Positions 31,742-47,897 are shown, numbered from the stretch's first letter. The stretch is 64,000 nt of DNA from DATARH01 sp963773625 (GCA_963773625.1 CAVZCJ010000023.1:1-64000); one strand, 5' to 3'. Program-made: numbers and translations. Notes: generated by a model not told the origin, from the sequence alone.

Positions 31742-32030
31742 ATGAACCAGGCCGATTTCGAGAAAAAGCTCCAGGCAGAAGGCTATGGCGAGATGGTCGA
31801 CCGTCGGATGGAGGCGGACCATTTCAACCCCGAGCATGAGCACGAATTCGATGCCTGCGTGTTTGTCGTCGAGGGCGAGATGACGATAGCCCGCAACGGC
31901 AAGCCGGAGATTTTCCGGACGGGCGACATCTGCACGATGGCCGCTGGCACGCCGCATACCGAGCTATAGCGGCGCGGCGGGCGCGCGCTATCTCGCCGGG
32001 CGGCGCTATCCGCAAAAGGCGGCCAGCTGA
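31742..32030 (+). CDS. Small cupin protein, one frameshift
   Basis: A single-domain cupin of about 95 residues. Motif 1 is HFNPEHEHEFDACVFVVEGEMT, with the two His and Glu that bind metal. The second motif region is FRTGDICTMAAGTPHTE with a further His. A +1 near 31966 (after TPHTE) bypasses TAG and gives YSGAAGARYLAGRRYPQKAAS, ending at TGA 32028. It is likely a regulator-type or small-molecule-binding cupin. It lies 41 bp downstream of otnI and may share its operon. Confidence 0.75.
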
Positions 32031-32229
32031 CCGGAAGCACGCGCGCGCCGGCGCTTTAGCCGGCATCACACCGCGGCAAAATCGCCGCCCGACGAAAATA
32101 AAATCGGGCGGCGCAAACGCAATTCGCGTTCGCGGTATAAGTCATGCATACTGTCCCAGTATGCGTGCGAAACTGGCCGGTATGTGCGCCAAATTTGTGC
32201 AAAAGGGTGCTGCGAAAGAGCTTGTGCCG

Positions 32230-36879
<4,650 letters not shown>

Positions 36880-36893
36880 CCGGTACGCGTCCG

Positions 36894-38356
<1,463 letters not shown>

Positions 38357-38407
38357 AGGTCGAGTGTGCCCGCAGGTCGATTATGAGTACACACCTAGGC
38401 GGCAGCG

Positions 38408-38821
38408 TTAGACCGGCATTGCCGTGAGATAGCCGCGAGCGGCGTAATCGACGATGCGGCGGTCGCGGGTTATCAACGTCGCACCGGTGATGCGCGCGGT
38501 CGCAACAATGATTTGATCTGCTGGATCGGAGCGAAAGCCGCCGGGAGGGGCGCCGGCCTCAAGCGCAATCTCGGGCGTCAGCGCCTCGATTAGGATATGG
38601 GATCTTGCCACAGCACCCTTGATCCAATCCGGAGTCGGTTTGTCGAGCTTAATCTTGCCCAAGAAAGCCAGCATGCTGATTTCCCAAATAGAAATGCTGG
38701 ACAGCCAGAGCCGCTCATTTTGCGCTGCTTCACCGATTTCTCGACGCGCCGACGGCGATAGCTGCCTGTTGCCGGACACCTCCCAAATCCAGGTGTGCGT
38801 ATCGAGTAGGAGGAGCGGCAA
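38408..38821 (-). CDS. vapC: VapC-like PIN-domain ribonuclease toxin
   Basis: An intact 137-residue PIN domain. Acidic residues are placed as in VapC: LLLLDTHTWIWEV (first Asp), Glu in SSISIWEISMLAF, Asp in RSDPADQIIVATA and the last Asp in LITRDRRIVDY. It would cleave RNA when free of antitoxin. The start is a TTG at 38821 directly after the antitoxin's TAA, so the two are translationally coupled. The long loop with PPGGFRSDPAD is common in this PIN subgroup. Confidence 0.87.
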   Translation of the reverse strand: MPLLLLDTHTWIWEVSGNRQLSPSARREIGEAAQNERLWLSSISIWEISMLAFLGKIKLDKPTPDWIKGAVARSHILIEALTPEIALEAGAPPGGFRSDPADQIIVATARITGATLITRDRRIVDYAARGYLTAMPV

Positions 38822-39094
38822 TTAGAGCTTCTCGCCTTCTCCCAAGACGTTCTCAGCGTCCGCATTCCACTCGACATCGAGCGGACCGACAATGTCGCCG
38901 AGAATTTGGATCGTGCCAGCCATGCAGCCAAAGATGTCGTCCGCCGGCTTGGCGTCATCGATCGGGACGAGCTTCGCGACCGGCTTGCCGCGCTTTGTGA
39001 TCACCAGCGGCGTGCGATGCGCGGCGACCTCATCGAGCAGATGGAGGCATTTCGCCTTGAATTCGCCGGCCGCGATCGTTTTGTCCATGGTCAT
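38822..39094 (-). CDS. Phd/YefM-type antitoxin
   Basis: A 90-residue partner of the PIN toxin. The N-terminal half is the Phd/YefM DNA-binding fold (TIAAGEFKAKCLHLLDEVAAHR, PLVITKRGKPVAKLVPID). The C-terminal half (DIFGCMAGTIQILGDIVGPLDVEWNADAE) is the toxin-neutralising tail typical of antitoxins paired with VapC. Start is ATG 39094 or the second ATG at 39088. It would autorepress the pair. Confidence 0.85.
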   Translation of the reverse strand: MTMDKTIAAGEFKAKCLHLLDEVAAHRTPLVITKRGKPVAKLVPIDDAKPADDIFGCMAGTIQILGDIVGPLDVEWNADAENVLGEGEKL

Positions 39095-39141
39095 AAGCCT
39101 ATGGTCATTTAACGATTACGTAAGCCTGCGCGTGCGGCGAA

Positions 39142-39903
39142 TCAAGCCACGCTGGCGACGACCGTGCCTATCCCGGCAAACGCGGCCTCGATGCGGTCGC
39201 CGGGCTTCAGCGGGAATTGCCGGGTGAACGAGCCGCTCATGATGTAGTCGCCGGCCCTCACGCCCTCGCCGAACTGCGCCAGCTTTTCGGCGAGCCAGGC
39301 AAGCGAGTTGTAGGGATGGCCGAGCACCGCGCTGCCATCGGCGGTGGCGAACCGGACGCCGTTGATGCGGACGCTGACGACGACGCGGTCGAGCTCGGGA
39401 ATCGTTCTGCCGCTCGATCGGAGGCCCGAGCACGAAAGCCTTCTGTTGCGCGTTGTCGGCGAGCGCCAAGGCAAGCTGGCGGTGAGGTCGCCGCGCGTCT
39501 CGATGATCTCGAACGCCGGGTGAATGCGGGCGATCGAGGCGGCGATGGTCTCGCGCGTCGCGCCGGGCAGGAGGTCGCGGCCCATGACGATGCAGAGCTC
39601 GTTCTCGAAGCCGGGCTCGATCAGCTCGCCGCGCCGGAAGACACGGCCGGAATCAAGCCTGCCGTCAGCCAGTAGGCAGCCGAACACCGGTTCGTGCACC
39701 CGGAACTGCTGCTGGATCGCGGTCGAGGTCAGCCCGACCTTCCAGCCGACACGCTGTGTGCCGCGGCGGCGGATCAGCGCGAGCTGGATGCGATAGGCAT
39801 CGTCGAGCGAGAGCCGATCGAACCAGGCCTTGGGGAAATACTCGCCGCGCTCCCGCGCCGCCGCGAATTCGCCGATCGCCGCGACCAATTCTCTCGCATC
39901 CAT
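39142..39903 (-). CDS. 2-keto-4-pentenoate hydratase family (MhpD-like), frameshifted
   Basis: About 252 residues, fumarylacetoacetase-like fold. GWKVGLTSTAIQQQFRVHEPVFGCLLADGRL, EPGFENELCIVMGRDL and AFEIIETRGDL are the metal-binding half of MhpD/TesE-type hydratases. The centre changes frame near 39475 and 39415, covering LALADNAQQKAFVLGPPIERQ, then returns for TIPELDRVVVSVRING and VLGHPYNSLAWLAEKLAQFG. It hydrates 2-hydroxypenta-2,4-dienoate-type products of meta-cleavage pathways. Oxalocrotonate decarboxylase (XylI type) is a close alternative. Confidence 0.82.
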   Translation of the reverse strand: MDARELVAAIGEFAAARERGEYFPKAWFDRLSLDDAYRIQLALIRRRGTQRVGWKVGLTSTAIQQQFRVHEPVFGCLLADGRLDSGRVFRRGELIEPGFENELCIVMGRDLLPGATRETIAASIARIHPAFEIIETRGDLTASLPWRSPTTRNRRLSCSGLRSSGRTIPELDRVVVSVRINGVRFATADGSAVLGHPYNSLAWLAEKLAQFGEGVRAGDYIMSGSFTRQFPLKPGDRIEAAFAGIGTVVASVA

Positions 39904-39915
39904 CAGAACACCTGC

Positions 39916-40503
39916 TCAAAATACCTCGGGGATCAGCCGCGCGGTATGGCGCGCGTATTCGTCGTATTCCGGAAAGGTCTCGCGCATCCGTTCTTCTTCG
40001 ACCTCGCAGCTTGACGATAAAGCCGAGCATGATCAGCCCGGCTCGCGACAAAGCCGTAGAGCCGCGCCGATCGCCAACGAGGTGCCGAGCAGCGCGAACA
40101 GCATGCCGGTATAGATCGGGTGGCGCACGCAACGATAGGGGCCGCTGGTGATCAGACGTGTGGCCTTCCTTGACCGTCACCGTGCCGCTCCAATTGCCGC
40201 CGAGATGAACGCGGGCCCAGACGGCGAAGAGCAGCCCGAACAGGATCAGCGCCGTCCCGATCGATCGGCAGTTCCGGGCCCGCCGGAACGAAGCGATAGG
40301 TCAGCGCCGGCCGGCAGCCATTGCGGGCCGCAGCAGCATCACCGTGCCGATCAGCACTGGAAAGCGGTTCCAGACCGCGCGTCCCGCCCAATTCCCGCCA
40401 GCTGCGCCCGCTTGACGCCGATTGCCGCGACCAGCCAGCCGACGAGCCAGATCGCCCAGATGGCGGGGATCAGGTAGCGCGAGGCCTCGGCGAGTTGTCT
40501 CAT
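39916..40503 (-). CDS. Isoprenylcysteine carboxyl methyltransferase-like membrane protein, frameshifted
   Basis: About 190 residues pieced from several frames. MRQLAEASRYLIPAIWAIWL and LVGWLVAAIGVKRAQ form the first helices. LGGNWSGTVTVKEGH, TSGPYRCVRHPIYTGMLFALLG and MLGFIVKL followed by EEERMRETFPEYDEYARHTARL are the ICMT/PEMT-type SAM-binding signature and C-terminus. At least five shifts are needed between 40400 and 40010. It ends at TGA 39916, 13 bp before the hydratase gene. The substrate is unknown in bacteria. Confidence 0.72.
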
Positions 40504-40509
40504 GCCCCC

Positions 40510-41328
40510 TTAGATAAGCTTGCCGACGCCTTCGATCACGGTGTCCCAATCGTCCACCTCACGATCCTGCGGGTGGACCATGACGTGCTGCACGCCCGCT
40601 GCCCCGTAGGCGGCGACGCGCTCCTTCATCATCCCGACATCCTTGCCGTCCCAGTGGCTGCGGACCGAGATGGTGAAGCTCGGCTCCGGCCGGTCGCGGC
40701 GCAGGCGCTTCACCACCTCGCCGGCCTGCTCCGGCGTCACCTGGCTGCCGTGCCAGCCGTCGCCAATGCGGACGGTGCGCTTGTGCGCCGCCTCGGAGCG
40801 GCTGCCGTGCCACATCGGGATCGGCGCTGATCGGCTGCGGCAGCATCGTCATGTCCTTGATCTCGGACGGCGATGTATTTGCTGTCGAAGCTGACCGGGT
40901 CCTGCGACCACACCGCCTTCATCATCGCGATGCCTTCGTCCATGCGCCGGCCGCGCTCGTTGAACGGAACGCCGAGCGCGGCGAATTCGGGTTCGAGCCA
41001 GCCGACCCCGACCCCCATGATGAGGCGCCCGCCCGACAGGTTGTGCAGGGTCGACAGCTCCTTGGCGAGCGGCAGCGGGTGGCGCATCGGCAGCACGAGC
41101 ACGCTGGTGCCGAGCCGTACGCGCTCGGTCACGGCCGCGACCCAGGTCAGGGTCAGCACCGGGTCGTAGAACAGCGGCGAGCGCGGGAATTGCGCGCGCG
41201 GCACGATGATGTGCTCGCTGACCCAGACGTCGCTGAGCCCCAAATCCTCGGCGCGGCGCGCATGGCGCTTGATCAGCGCCGGACGTCGCCTGGCTGCCGG
41301 CATGCGGCAGGTGCATCCCGATCTGCAT
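40510..41328 (-). CDS. LLM-class flavin-dependent (F420-type) oxidoreductase, frameshifted
   Basis: About 270 residues from ATG 41328 (MQIGMHLPHAG). ALIKRHARRAEDLGLSDVWVSEHIIVPR, VLTLTWVAAVTERVRLGTSVLVLPMRHP, STLHNLSGGRLIMGVGVGWLEPEFAALG and ERGRRMDEGIAMMKAVW are typical of the F420-dependent luciferase-like branch. Shifts near 41290, 40870 and 40820 interrupt it. The last part is MWHGSRSEAAHKRTVRIGDG and VQHVMVHPQDREVDDW. It is the third LLM protein in the window and of a different subgroup from the other two. Confidence 0.8.
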
Positions 41329-41400
41329 CGCTATTCCCTTCCCCTCGTGTGTCGCTCCACTAAGATGCCCGCAACGATAGGAGGTCGGAAAGGGGGAGCG

Positions 41401-42166
41401 ATGCGCTTCGCGGGCAAGATCGCGCTGATCACCGCCGTCGCCAGCGGCATCGGCCGCGCCACCGCCGACATCATGGCCAACGAAGGCGCGACCATCGTCG
41501 GCGTCGACAACAACGCCGAGCGGCTGGAGCAGACCGTCGCCGAGATCACCGCCGCCGGCGGCAAGGCGCACGGCGCGGCTGTGCAACGCGCTCGACAAGG
41601 ACGAGGTCGATCCGCTGGTCGAAAGCATCGCCAAGGAATTCAACGGCATCGACATCCTGGTCAACGCGGTCGGCGGCAGCACGGTCATCCCCCGCCCGAG
41701 CGCCACGGTCGACGAGCTGAAGCTCGACGAGTGGAAGAAGATCATCGACTTCAACCTCGACGGCACCTTCCTCTTCACCCACGCGGTGGTGCCGGTGATG
41801 AAGCGGCAGCGGAGCGGCAAGATCGTCAACCTCGCCTCGATCGCCGGGCGCGGCCGCAGCGCCGCGTCGTCCGCCGCCTATGCCGCCGCCAAGGGCGGCA
41901 TCATCGCCTTCACCAAGAAACTCAGCTACGAACTCGGCCCCTACGGCATCAACATCAACGCGATCGCGCCGAGCACCACCTTGACCGAACGCATCCGCCC
42001 GCACTGGGAGCGGCGCAGCCAGGAAGACAAGGCGCGCGCGATCGACGCGACCCCGCTGCGCCGCGTCGCCGAGCCGGTAGACCAGGCGCGGGTCATCTGC
42101 TTTCTCGCGTCGCAGGACGCTGATTTCGTCACCGGCGTCACCATCGACGTGACCGGCGGGAGCTAA
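41401..42166 (+). CDS. SDR family oxidoreductase, one frameshift
   Basis: About 255 residues. GGAGCG precedes ATG 41401. The cofactor loop is TAVASGIGRATADIMA, where the usual T-G-x-x-x-G-I-G start reads T-A-V-A-S-G-I-G (first Gly replaced by Ala). Then LVNAVGGS, Ser in IVNLASIAGRG, Tyr-Lys in AAYAAAKGG, and ININAIAPSTTLTERI. A +1 near 41582 lies just before CNALDKDEVD. FLASQDADFVTGVTIDVTGGS ends the protein. It is divergent from the LLM gene. Confidence 0.84.
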
Positions 42167-42223
42167 CCCAAAACGCGCTTCCAAGGCTTGCGCCGGGGAG
42201 CGGTATACGGAAAGGACAGGCAC

Positions 42224-42919
42224 ATGGCGACATTCGTACTCATCCACGGCTCGTATCAGGGCGGCTGGATCTGGAAGCCGGCGGCGAGCCGGTTGCGCAA
42301 GCAGGGCCACGAGGTCTACGCGCCGTCGCTCGAGGGCTGCGGCGAGCGCGCCGAGCAGGTGCGCTCCGGGATCACCACCGAGACCCAGGCCGACGAGGTG
42401 GCGCAGCTTCTCTTCTTCGAGGATTTGGAGAACGTCGTGCTGGTCGGCACCAGCTCGGGCGGCATGGTGGCGTGCCGGGTCGCCGAGCTGATCCCCGAGC
42501 GGATCGGCCGGCTCGTCTTTGTCGATGCGCTGGCGCTGCTGCCGGGCGAGAAGATCGGCGACATCGTCACCCGCTCGACGGCGGCCGGCGCGCCCGGCGG
42601 CCTCACCCGCGGCCCCTCGCGCGAGGACGCCGCCAACCGGCTCTTCGCCGATCTCGACCCGGCGATGAAGGAATGGGCGCTGGCGCGCTACACCCAGCAC
42701 CCGGCCGGCATCTACACCGAGGGCGTGGTGCTCGACAAATTCTGGTCGATGCCGTGGGAGGCGAGCGTCATCTGGTGCAAGCGCGCGCAGAACCCGGGCG
42801 AGGCGCACCAGCGTCGCACCGCCGAAAAACTGCAGGCGCCGTTCATGGAGCTCGACACCGGCCACTACCCGATGCTGTCAATGCCGGCCGAGCTGACGGC
42901 GATGATGCTGAAGGGGTGA
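42224..42919 (+). CDS. Alpha/beta-fold hydrolase (EstC/hydroxynitrile-lyase-like)
   Basis: An intact 231-residue protein. TFVLIHGSYQGGWIWKPAASRL is the oxyanion strand, nucleophile Ser in LVGTSSGGMV, and His in ELDTGHYPMLSMP. The short cap with DKFWSMPWEASVIWCKRAQNPGEAHQR is like the salicylate-esterase/EstC and plant hydroxynitrile lyase branch. GGAAAGGACAGGC precedes ATG 42224. It lies 57 bp after the SDR gene and is probably co-transcribed. An ester substrate is likely. Confidence 0.83.
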   Translation: MATFVLIHGSYQGGWIWKPAASRLRKQGHEVYAPSLEGCGERAEQVRSGITTETQADEVAQLLFFEDLENVVLVGTSSGGMVACRVAELIPERIGRLVFVDALALLPGEKIGDIVTRSTAAGAPGGLTRGPSREDAANRLFADLDPAMKEWALARYTQHPAGIYTEGVVLDKFWSMPWEASVIWCKRAQNPGEAHQRRTAEKLQAPFMELDTGHYPMLSMPAELTAMMLKG

Positions 42920-42947
42920 ACCCTCACCCGCTTCGCTGCGCTCAGCA

Positions 42948-42971
42948 CCCTCTCCCGCATGCGGGAGAGGG
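42948..42971. repeat. REP-like palindrome (CTCTCCCGC type)
   Basis: A perfect 24-bp palindrome centred on GCATGC, with CCCTCTCCCG on the left and CGGGAGAGGG on the right, in the spacer after the hydrolase gene. The same sequence recurs degenerate at 47898-47970 and about 52230-52256. Confidence 0.7.
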
Positions 42972-43067
42972 AAGGGGCCCGCGCCGCAGGCGTGGGAAGG
43001 GTGAGGGTAGGCAGCATTCCGCGGCCGGACTACGCTGGACGAACCGCGCTGAATTGGAGAACAGGTG

Positions 43068-44212
43068 ATGCAGTACAAAGTGATCTCGGCCGATTGCCAT
43101 GTCGATCTGATCTGGCTGCCGCCCGACCTCTTCACCGCGAACGCGCCGGCCGCGCTCAAGGATCGCATGCCCTATGTCACCGAGGGGCCGCGCGGGCGCG
43201 AATGGGTGACCAAGAACGGCTCGTCGTTCGGGCTCGACGCCGGGATGGGCTCGGCTGGGCGGCAAATACGAGCCAGGCAAAATCCACCGCTCCGACCGCA
43301 TGGCCTCGACCGGGCTCTACGACCCCGAACAGCAGAAAATTCGCCGGCTGACCGATCCCGACTCTGCGGCTCAAGGACCAGGATCGCGACGGCATCCAGG
43401 CCGAAATCCTCTACGGGATTTTCGGCGCCACCAACCGGCTCAACGACAACGAGGCGGCCGGGGCGATGCTGCGCATCTACAACGACTGGCTCGCCGATTT
43501 CTGCTCGAAGCAGCCCGACCGCTATGGCGGGCTCGCCAACATCCCGAACCACGACCGCGACGCGGCGGTGGCCGAGGTCGAGCGCGTCGCCAAGCGCGGC
43601 AATGTGCGCGGGCTCGAGGTCGCGCGGCGGCACGACATGACCCCGCTGTGGGATCCCGTGGTGGAACCCGGTGTGGGACGCGATCGCCGCGAGCGGGCTG
43701 CCGGTGCATTTCCACACGATCGGCGGGCCGGGTCGCGATTTCTCGAAGCTGACCGGCAAGACCCTGCTCGCCGCGCGCGCCGCCAGCATCACCAGCTTCC
43801 AGATGCATATGGCCGACGTGCTGATGTCGATGATCTTCGCCGGGGTGCTGCACCACCGGCCGAACATGAAGATGGTGATCGGCGAGGCCGGCACCGGCTG
43901 GATCCCCTACATCCTCGACCGCATGGACGCGGAATGGGAGGACCAGTTCAAGGAACTCGACCTCACGATGAAGCCGAGCGAGTACTGGCGGCGCCAGTGC
44001 TACGCGACCTATCAGAGCGATCCCGTCGGCGTGAAGCTGATCGAGGAACTCGGCGAGGACAACATCATGTGGGGCTCGGATTTCCCGCACCCGACGGCAT
44101 CTACCCGGATTCGCAGGAATACATCGAGAAGGAGCTCGGCCATCTGCCGGCGGCGGTGAAGCAGAAGATCGTCTGCGACAACGCGGCCAAGCTCTACCGC
44201 TTTGTGAATTAA
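43068..44212 (+). CDS. Amidohydrolase-2 (ACMSD-like), frameshifted
   Basis: About 378 residues. GGAGAACAGG precedes ATG 43068. Metal motif VISADCHVDLIWLPPDLF; then KIHRSDRMASTGLYDPEQQ, DRDGIQAEILYGIFGATNRL, IYNDWLADFCSKQPDRYGGLANIP, GLPVHFHTIGGPGRDFSKLTG, KMVIGEAGTGWIPYILDRMD and the final metal Asp in IMWGSDFPHP. Shifts occur near 43257, 43368, 43660 and 44095. It is probably a decarboxylase or C-C hydrolase of an aromatic-type acid, and the third amidohydrolase-2 in the window. Confidence 0.83.
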
Positions 44213-44300
44213 CGCGGTTTTCACCGCAGCCGTGTTCTGCGGCGGAGGGCGAGCACCGACCGTGCAGTAACCGTCACGGCGCGCCGGTAAGATCGCGGCG

Positions 44301-45273
44301 ATGCTGCTCTCCGCCCTCGCCGCCGAGCGCCGCCGGCTCGCCCACCTGTTCGACGACGATTTGCCGCCGACCCTCGGCAGCCGGATTTTCAATACCGCGC
44401 TCGCGGTGCTGATCATCGTGAACGTCAGCGGCGTCATTCTCGAGTCGGTCGAGTCGTTCGAGCACCGCTTTGGCGCGGAACTGTGGTGGATCGAGGCAGA
44501 TCGCGACCGCCTTCTTCGCGGTCGAGTACGTGCTGCGGGCATGGGCCTCCGTCGAATTCCAGAACGCGCGCTATCGCCAACCGTTCTGGGGTCGACTGCG
44601 CTACCTGCGCAGCTTTTTCGCGGTCGTCGATCTCGTCGCCGTGCTGCCGGCGATCCTCGGCTTGCTCGGCGCTGGCGATTTGCGCACGCTGCGTCTATTG
44701 CGCCTCCTGCGCATGCTCAAGCTGACCCGCCACGCGACGATCTTCAACCTACTGTGGGCGGTGTTCCGCGAGGAGGCGCGCTCGATCGGCGCGGTGCTGT
44801 TTATTCTGTTCCTGACGATAACGATCAGCGCCTCGCTGATGTACATGATCGAAGGCGATGCGCAGCCCGAAGGGTTCAGCTCGATCCCCGCGTCAATGTG
44901 GTGGGCGGTCGAGACGTTGACCACCGTCGGGTATGGCGATCTGGTGCCGACGACGGTGCTCGGCAAGGTGATGGGTGGGCTGGTCACGATCGTCGGCGTC
45001 GCCGCAGTCGCGCTCTTTACCAGCGTGATCACGGTGAGCTTCCTCGACCAGCTTCGCTTGCGGCGTGCCGCGCTGCGTCAGGCGGTCGAGGCGCGCATCG
45101 CCTCCGGCACTCTGTCCGCGCATGAGGTCGAAGAGCTCGAAGAACTCGGTGAGCAGCTCGGCCTGCCCGACGCCGAAATGGCCGAAGCGGTTGAAGATGC
45201 CGCGCGCGATATTGCCAGCCATCCCATTTGCCCGCATTGCGGCGGGGTGCTGACGGGCATGCGGTCGAATTAG
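44301..45273 (+). CDS. Voltage-gated potassium channel, one frameshift
   Basis: A six-helix Kv-type channel of about 323 residues. S1 is FNTALAVLIIVNVSGVILE. After a +1 near 44496, QIATAFFAVEYVLRAWASVEF is S2. S4 carries regularly spaced Arg/Lys (RTLRLLRLLRMLKLTRH). The pore helix and filter read SMWWAVETLTTVGYGDLVP, with the K+ signature TVGYGD. A cytoplasmic tail has a helical GTLSAHEVEELEELGEQL segment and ends in ICPHCGGVLTGMRSN, a single C-x-x-C pair. The acidic helix and tail may gate or assemble the tetramer. Confidence 0.87.
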
Positions 45274-45373
45274 GGCGGAAAAGCGCTGGGCGGCCGCGGT
45301 AGAGGTCAAAATCCGGCGCCTTCAATCGGACGGTGAAAACTCGCACGGGTCTTTGAGTGGCATAGGATCGCGC

Positions 45374-46096
45374 ATGCGCTTCGCTAACCGCAGTGTGCTG
45401 AGCCTGGCCGGCGTTCTGCTGGCGATGCAGCTTGCGGGCGCGGCCGATCTGCCGCTGCTGCCGGGAATTGGCGGCGTTGACCGGCGCGTCGCGGTCGATC
45501 CGGGTCAACCGCCGTGGAATGCGATCGCCAAGGTGCAGACCAATATCGGCACGCGCTGCACCGGCGTGTTGATCGCGCCAGGCACCGTGCTTACCGCCGC
45601 GCATTGCCTTTACAACAGCCGCACCCGCGCGCTGTTGCAAGCCGGCTCGCTGCACGTTCTGCTGGGCTATGACCGCGGCGACTATCGGTGGCACCGTATC
45701 GTCACGGGCTACACGGTGGGACAGGGGTTCGACGGCACCAAAGGGGGGCCGCAGGAGTCCGATTGGGCGCGCCTGGAGTTGGATGGCGCGATCCCCGATC
45801 TGGTTGCGCCGCTGCCGATCGCGGCCGAAACGCCGCGTTCCGGCGTAGCAATCGCGGTGGCGGGCTACAATCAGGACCGCGCGCAGATTTTGATGGCGGA
45901 CCTGGCCTGCCATATCGCCGGCACGGCAATGGCCGGCGGCCAGCCCTTTATCGCTCACAACTGCGATGCTACTCGCGGCACCAGCGGTGGGCCGCTGCTG
46001 GTGCGGCAGGGCAGCGGCTGGGCGGTGATCGGCCTCAACATCGCCGCGACGGCGGGAACCAATCTCGCGTTACCGGCACGCGCATTTGCAAACTGA
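45374..46096 (+). CDS. Trypsin-like serine protease, exported
   Basis: An intact protein of 240 residues from ATG 45374 (an in-frame TTG at 45353 is possible). The signal peptide is VLSLAGVLLAMQLAGAAD. The chymotrypsin-fold triad is His in VLTAAHCLYN, Asp in QESDWARLEL and Ser in TRGTSGGPLLV; Cys pairs are likely in CTG/AHC and CHI/NCD. It would be a periplasmic or secreted endopeptidase. No pro-region or PDZ domain is seen, so it is not DegP-like. It stands alone between the channel and the ThDP enzyme. Confidence 0.86.
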   Translation: MRFANRSVLSLAGVLLAMQLAGAADLPLLPGIGGVDRRVAVDPGQPPWNAIAKVQTNIGTRCTGVLIAPGTVLTAAHCLYNSRTRALLQAGSLHVLLGYDRGDYRWHRIVTGYTVGQGFDGTKGGPQESDWARLELDGAIPDLVAPLPIAAETPRSGVAIAVAGYNQDRAQILMADLACHIAGTAMAGGQPFIAHNCDATRGTSGGPLLVRQGSGWAVIGLNIAATAGTNLALPARAFAN

Positions 46097-46214
46097 CTCA
46101 TACGTGCGGCGCTGTGCTGACAGGCATGCACGCGAGCTGAGGTCGCCGCGGCTGGCGTGCTCGCCGCACCCGCGCTAGGGTTTCGCTACCGAACAAATCC
46201 TGGGGAGCGAAACG

Positions 46215-47861
46215 ATGCAGGTCATGGACGCGATTTCCGAGATCCTCAAGCGCGAGGGGATCAAGACCCTGTTCTGCTTCCCGACGACGCCGATCATCGA
46301 GGCCGCGGTCGCCGCCGGTATTCGCCCGATCATCTGCCGCCAGGAACGGGTCGGCGTCCACATGGCCGATGGCTGCTCGCGGGTGCAGAACGGCAACCCG
46401 CCCGGCGTCTTCGCGATGCAATACGGGCCGGGCGCCGAGAACGCTTTCGCCGGCATCGCCTCGGCCTATTCGGATTCGACGCCGCTCTTGCTGCTGCCTT
46501 TGGGGCACCCGCGCGAGACGGCGCAGCATTTCCCGCTGTTCAACTCGACCCGCTCCTATGCCAGCGTCACCAAGCAGGTCGAGCCGGTGGTGATGCCCGA
46601 GTATACGGTCGGCGCCCTGCGCCGCGCCTTCAACGCGCTGAAAAACGGCCGCTCCGGCCCGGTCATGGTCGAGGTGCCGGCCGACGTGATGACCGCCGAG
46701 TTCCCCGGCAACGACGTCCATTACGAGCGCGTGCGCCGCACCCGCTCGGCCGGCGACGAGGCCGATATCGACGAGGCGGCGAAGAAGCTGATCGCCGCCA
46801 AGGTGCCGATGATCATCGCCGGCCAGGGCGTGCTCTATGCCGAGGCGAGCGACGAATTGCTGGCGCTGGCCGAACTGCTCGACGCGCCGGTGATGACGAC
46901 GACCGACGGCAAGAGCGCCTTCCCCGAGGATCACGCGCTGGCGCTGGGCTCGGGCGGCACGGTCTACACCGGCCACGGCCGCCATTTCCTGCACGAGAGC
47001 GACCTGATCTTCGCGGTCGGCACGTCGCTGACCAAGCACAACATCTCGACCCCGATCATCCCCGACGGCAAGCGCATCATCCACGCCACCAACGACACGC
47101 GCGACCTCTACAAGACGCATCCGTGCGAGCTGCCGATCCTCGGCGACGCGAAGCTGGTGCTGGGCCAGATGATCGAGGCGGTGAAGGACCGGCTCGGCAA
47201 GAAGAAGCACTCGACCGGCGCGCGGAAGACCATCGCCACGCAGAAGGCGGCCTGGGAGAAGCGCTGGGAGCCGAAGCTGCGCTCGAAGGAGGTGCCGATC
47301 TGCCCGTATTTCGTGATGTCGGAATTCATGCGGGTGATCCCGTCGGAAGACGCGATCGTCACGCATGACAGCGGCAGCCCGCGCGACCAGCTGCTGCCGA
47401 TGTACGTCGCGAAAAAGCCGCGCGGCTATCTCGGCTGGGGCAAGTCGCACCAGCTCGGCACCGGCCTGGGCCTGGCGATCGGCGCCAAGGTGGGCGCGCC
47501 CGACAAGATGTGCGTCAACTTCATGGGCGACGCCGCGTTCGGCATGACCGGGCTCGATTTCGAGACCGCGGCGCGCAGCAACATCCCGATCACCACGATC
47601 GTCCTCAACAACTCGACGATGGCGATCGAGACCCACGCGATGGCCTACAGCCACGAGAAGCACAAGACGCGCGACCTCGGCGGCAATTACGCCAATCTCG
47701 GCGCCGATCTCGGCGGCTGGAGCGAGCGGGTGACCAAGCCCGACGAGGTCGGCCCGGCGATCCTGCGCGCGCGCCGGGTCAACGAGAACGGCCGCGCGGC
47801 GCTCTGGAATTCATCACCAGCGCCGAGACCGCGTTCTCGCATCGGCAGCGGCGCGGCGTAG
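46215..47861 (+). CDS. Thiamine diphosphate-dependent enzyme (acetolactate synthase/decarboxylase-like)
   Basis: About 547 residues. The N-terminal PYR domain has the catalytic Glu in ICRQERVGVHMADG and YGPGAENAFAGIASAYSDSTPLLLLP. The middle domain follows with LIAAKVPMIIAGQG and DLIFAVGTSL. The PP domain carries the ThDP-Mg motif FMGDAAFGMTGLDFETAARSNIPITTIVLNN. GGGGAGCGAA precedes ATG 46215. Near the end, shifts at about 47811 and 47844 hide LEFITSAETAFSHR but return to the same TAG. Benzoylformate-, oxalyl- or indolepyruvate-type decarboxylases and ALS share this architecture, so the substrate is open. Confidence 0.83.
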   Translation: MQVMDAISEILKREGIKTLFCFPTTPIIEAAVAAGIRPIICRQERVGVHMADGCSRVQNGNPPGVFAMQYGPGAENAFAGIASAYSDSTPLLLLPLGHPRETAQHFPLFNSTRSYASVTKQVEPVVMPEYTVGALRRAFNALKNGRSGPVMVEVPADVMTAEFPGNDVHYERVRRTRSAGDEADIDEAAKKLIAAKVPMIIAGQGVLYAEASDELLALAELLDAPVMTTTDGKSAFPEDHALALGSGGTVYTGHGRHFLHESDLIFAVGTSLTKHNISTPIIPDGKRIIHATNDTRDLYKTHPCELPILGDAKLVLGQMIEAVKDRLGKKKHSTGARKTIATQKAAWEKRWEPKLRSKEVPICPYFVMSEFMRVIPSEDAIVTHDSGSPRDQLLPMYVAKKPRGYLGWGKSHQLGTGLGLAIGAKVGAPDKMCVNFMGDAAFGMTGLDFETAARSNIPITTIVLNNSTMAIETHAMAYSHEKHKTRDLGGNYANLGADLGGWSERVTKPDEVGPAILRARRVNENGRAALWNSSPAPRPRSRIGSGAA

Positions 47862-47897
47862 AACCCTCACCGCGTCGCGCGTGCAGGCGCTCCGCAC

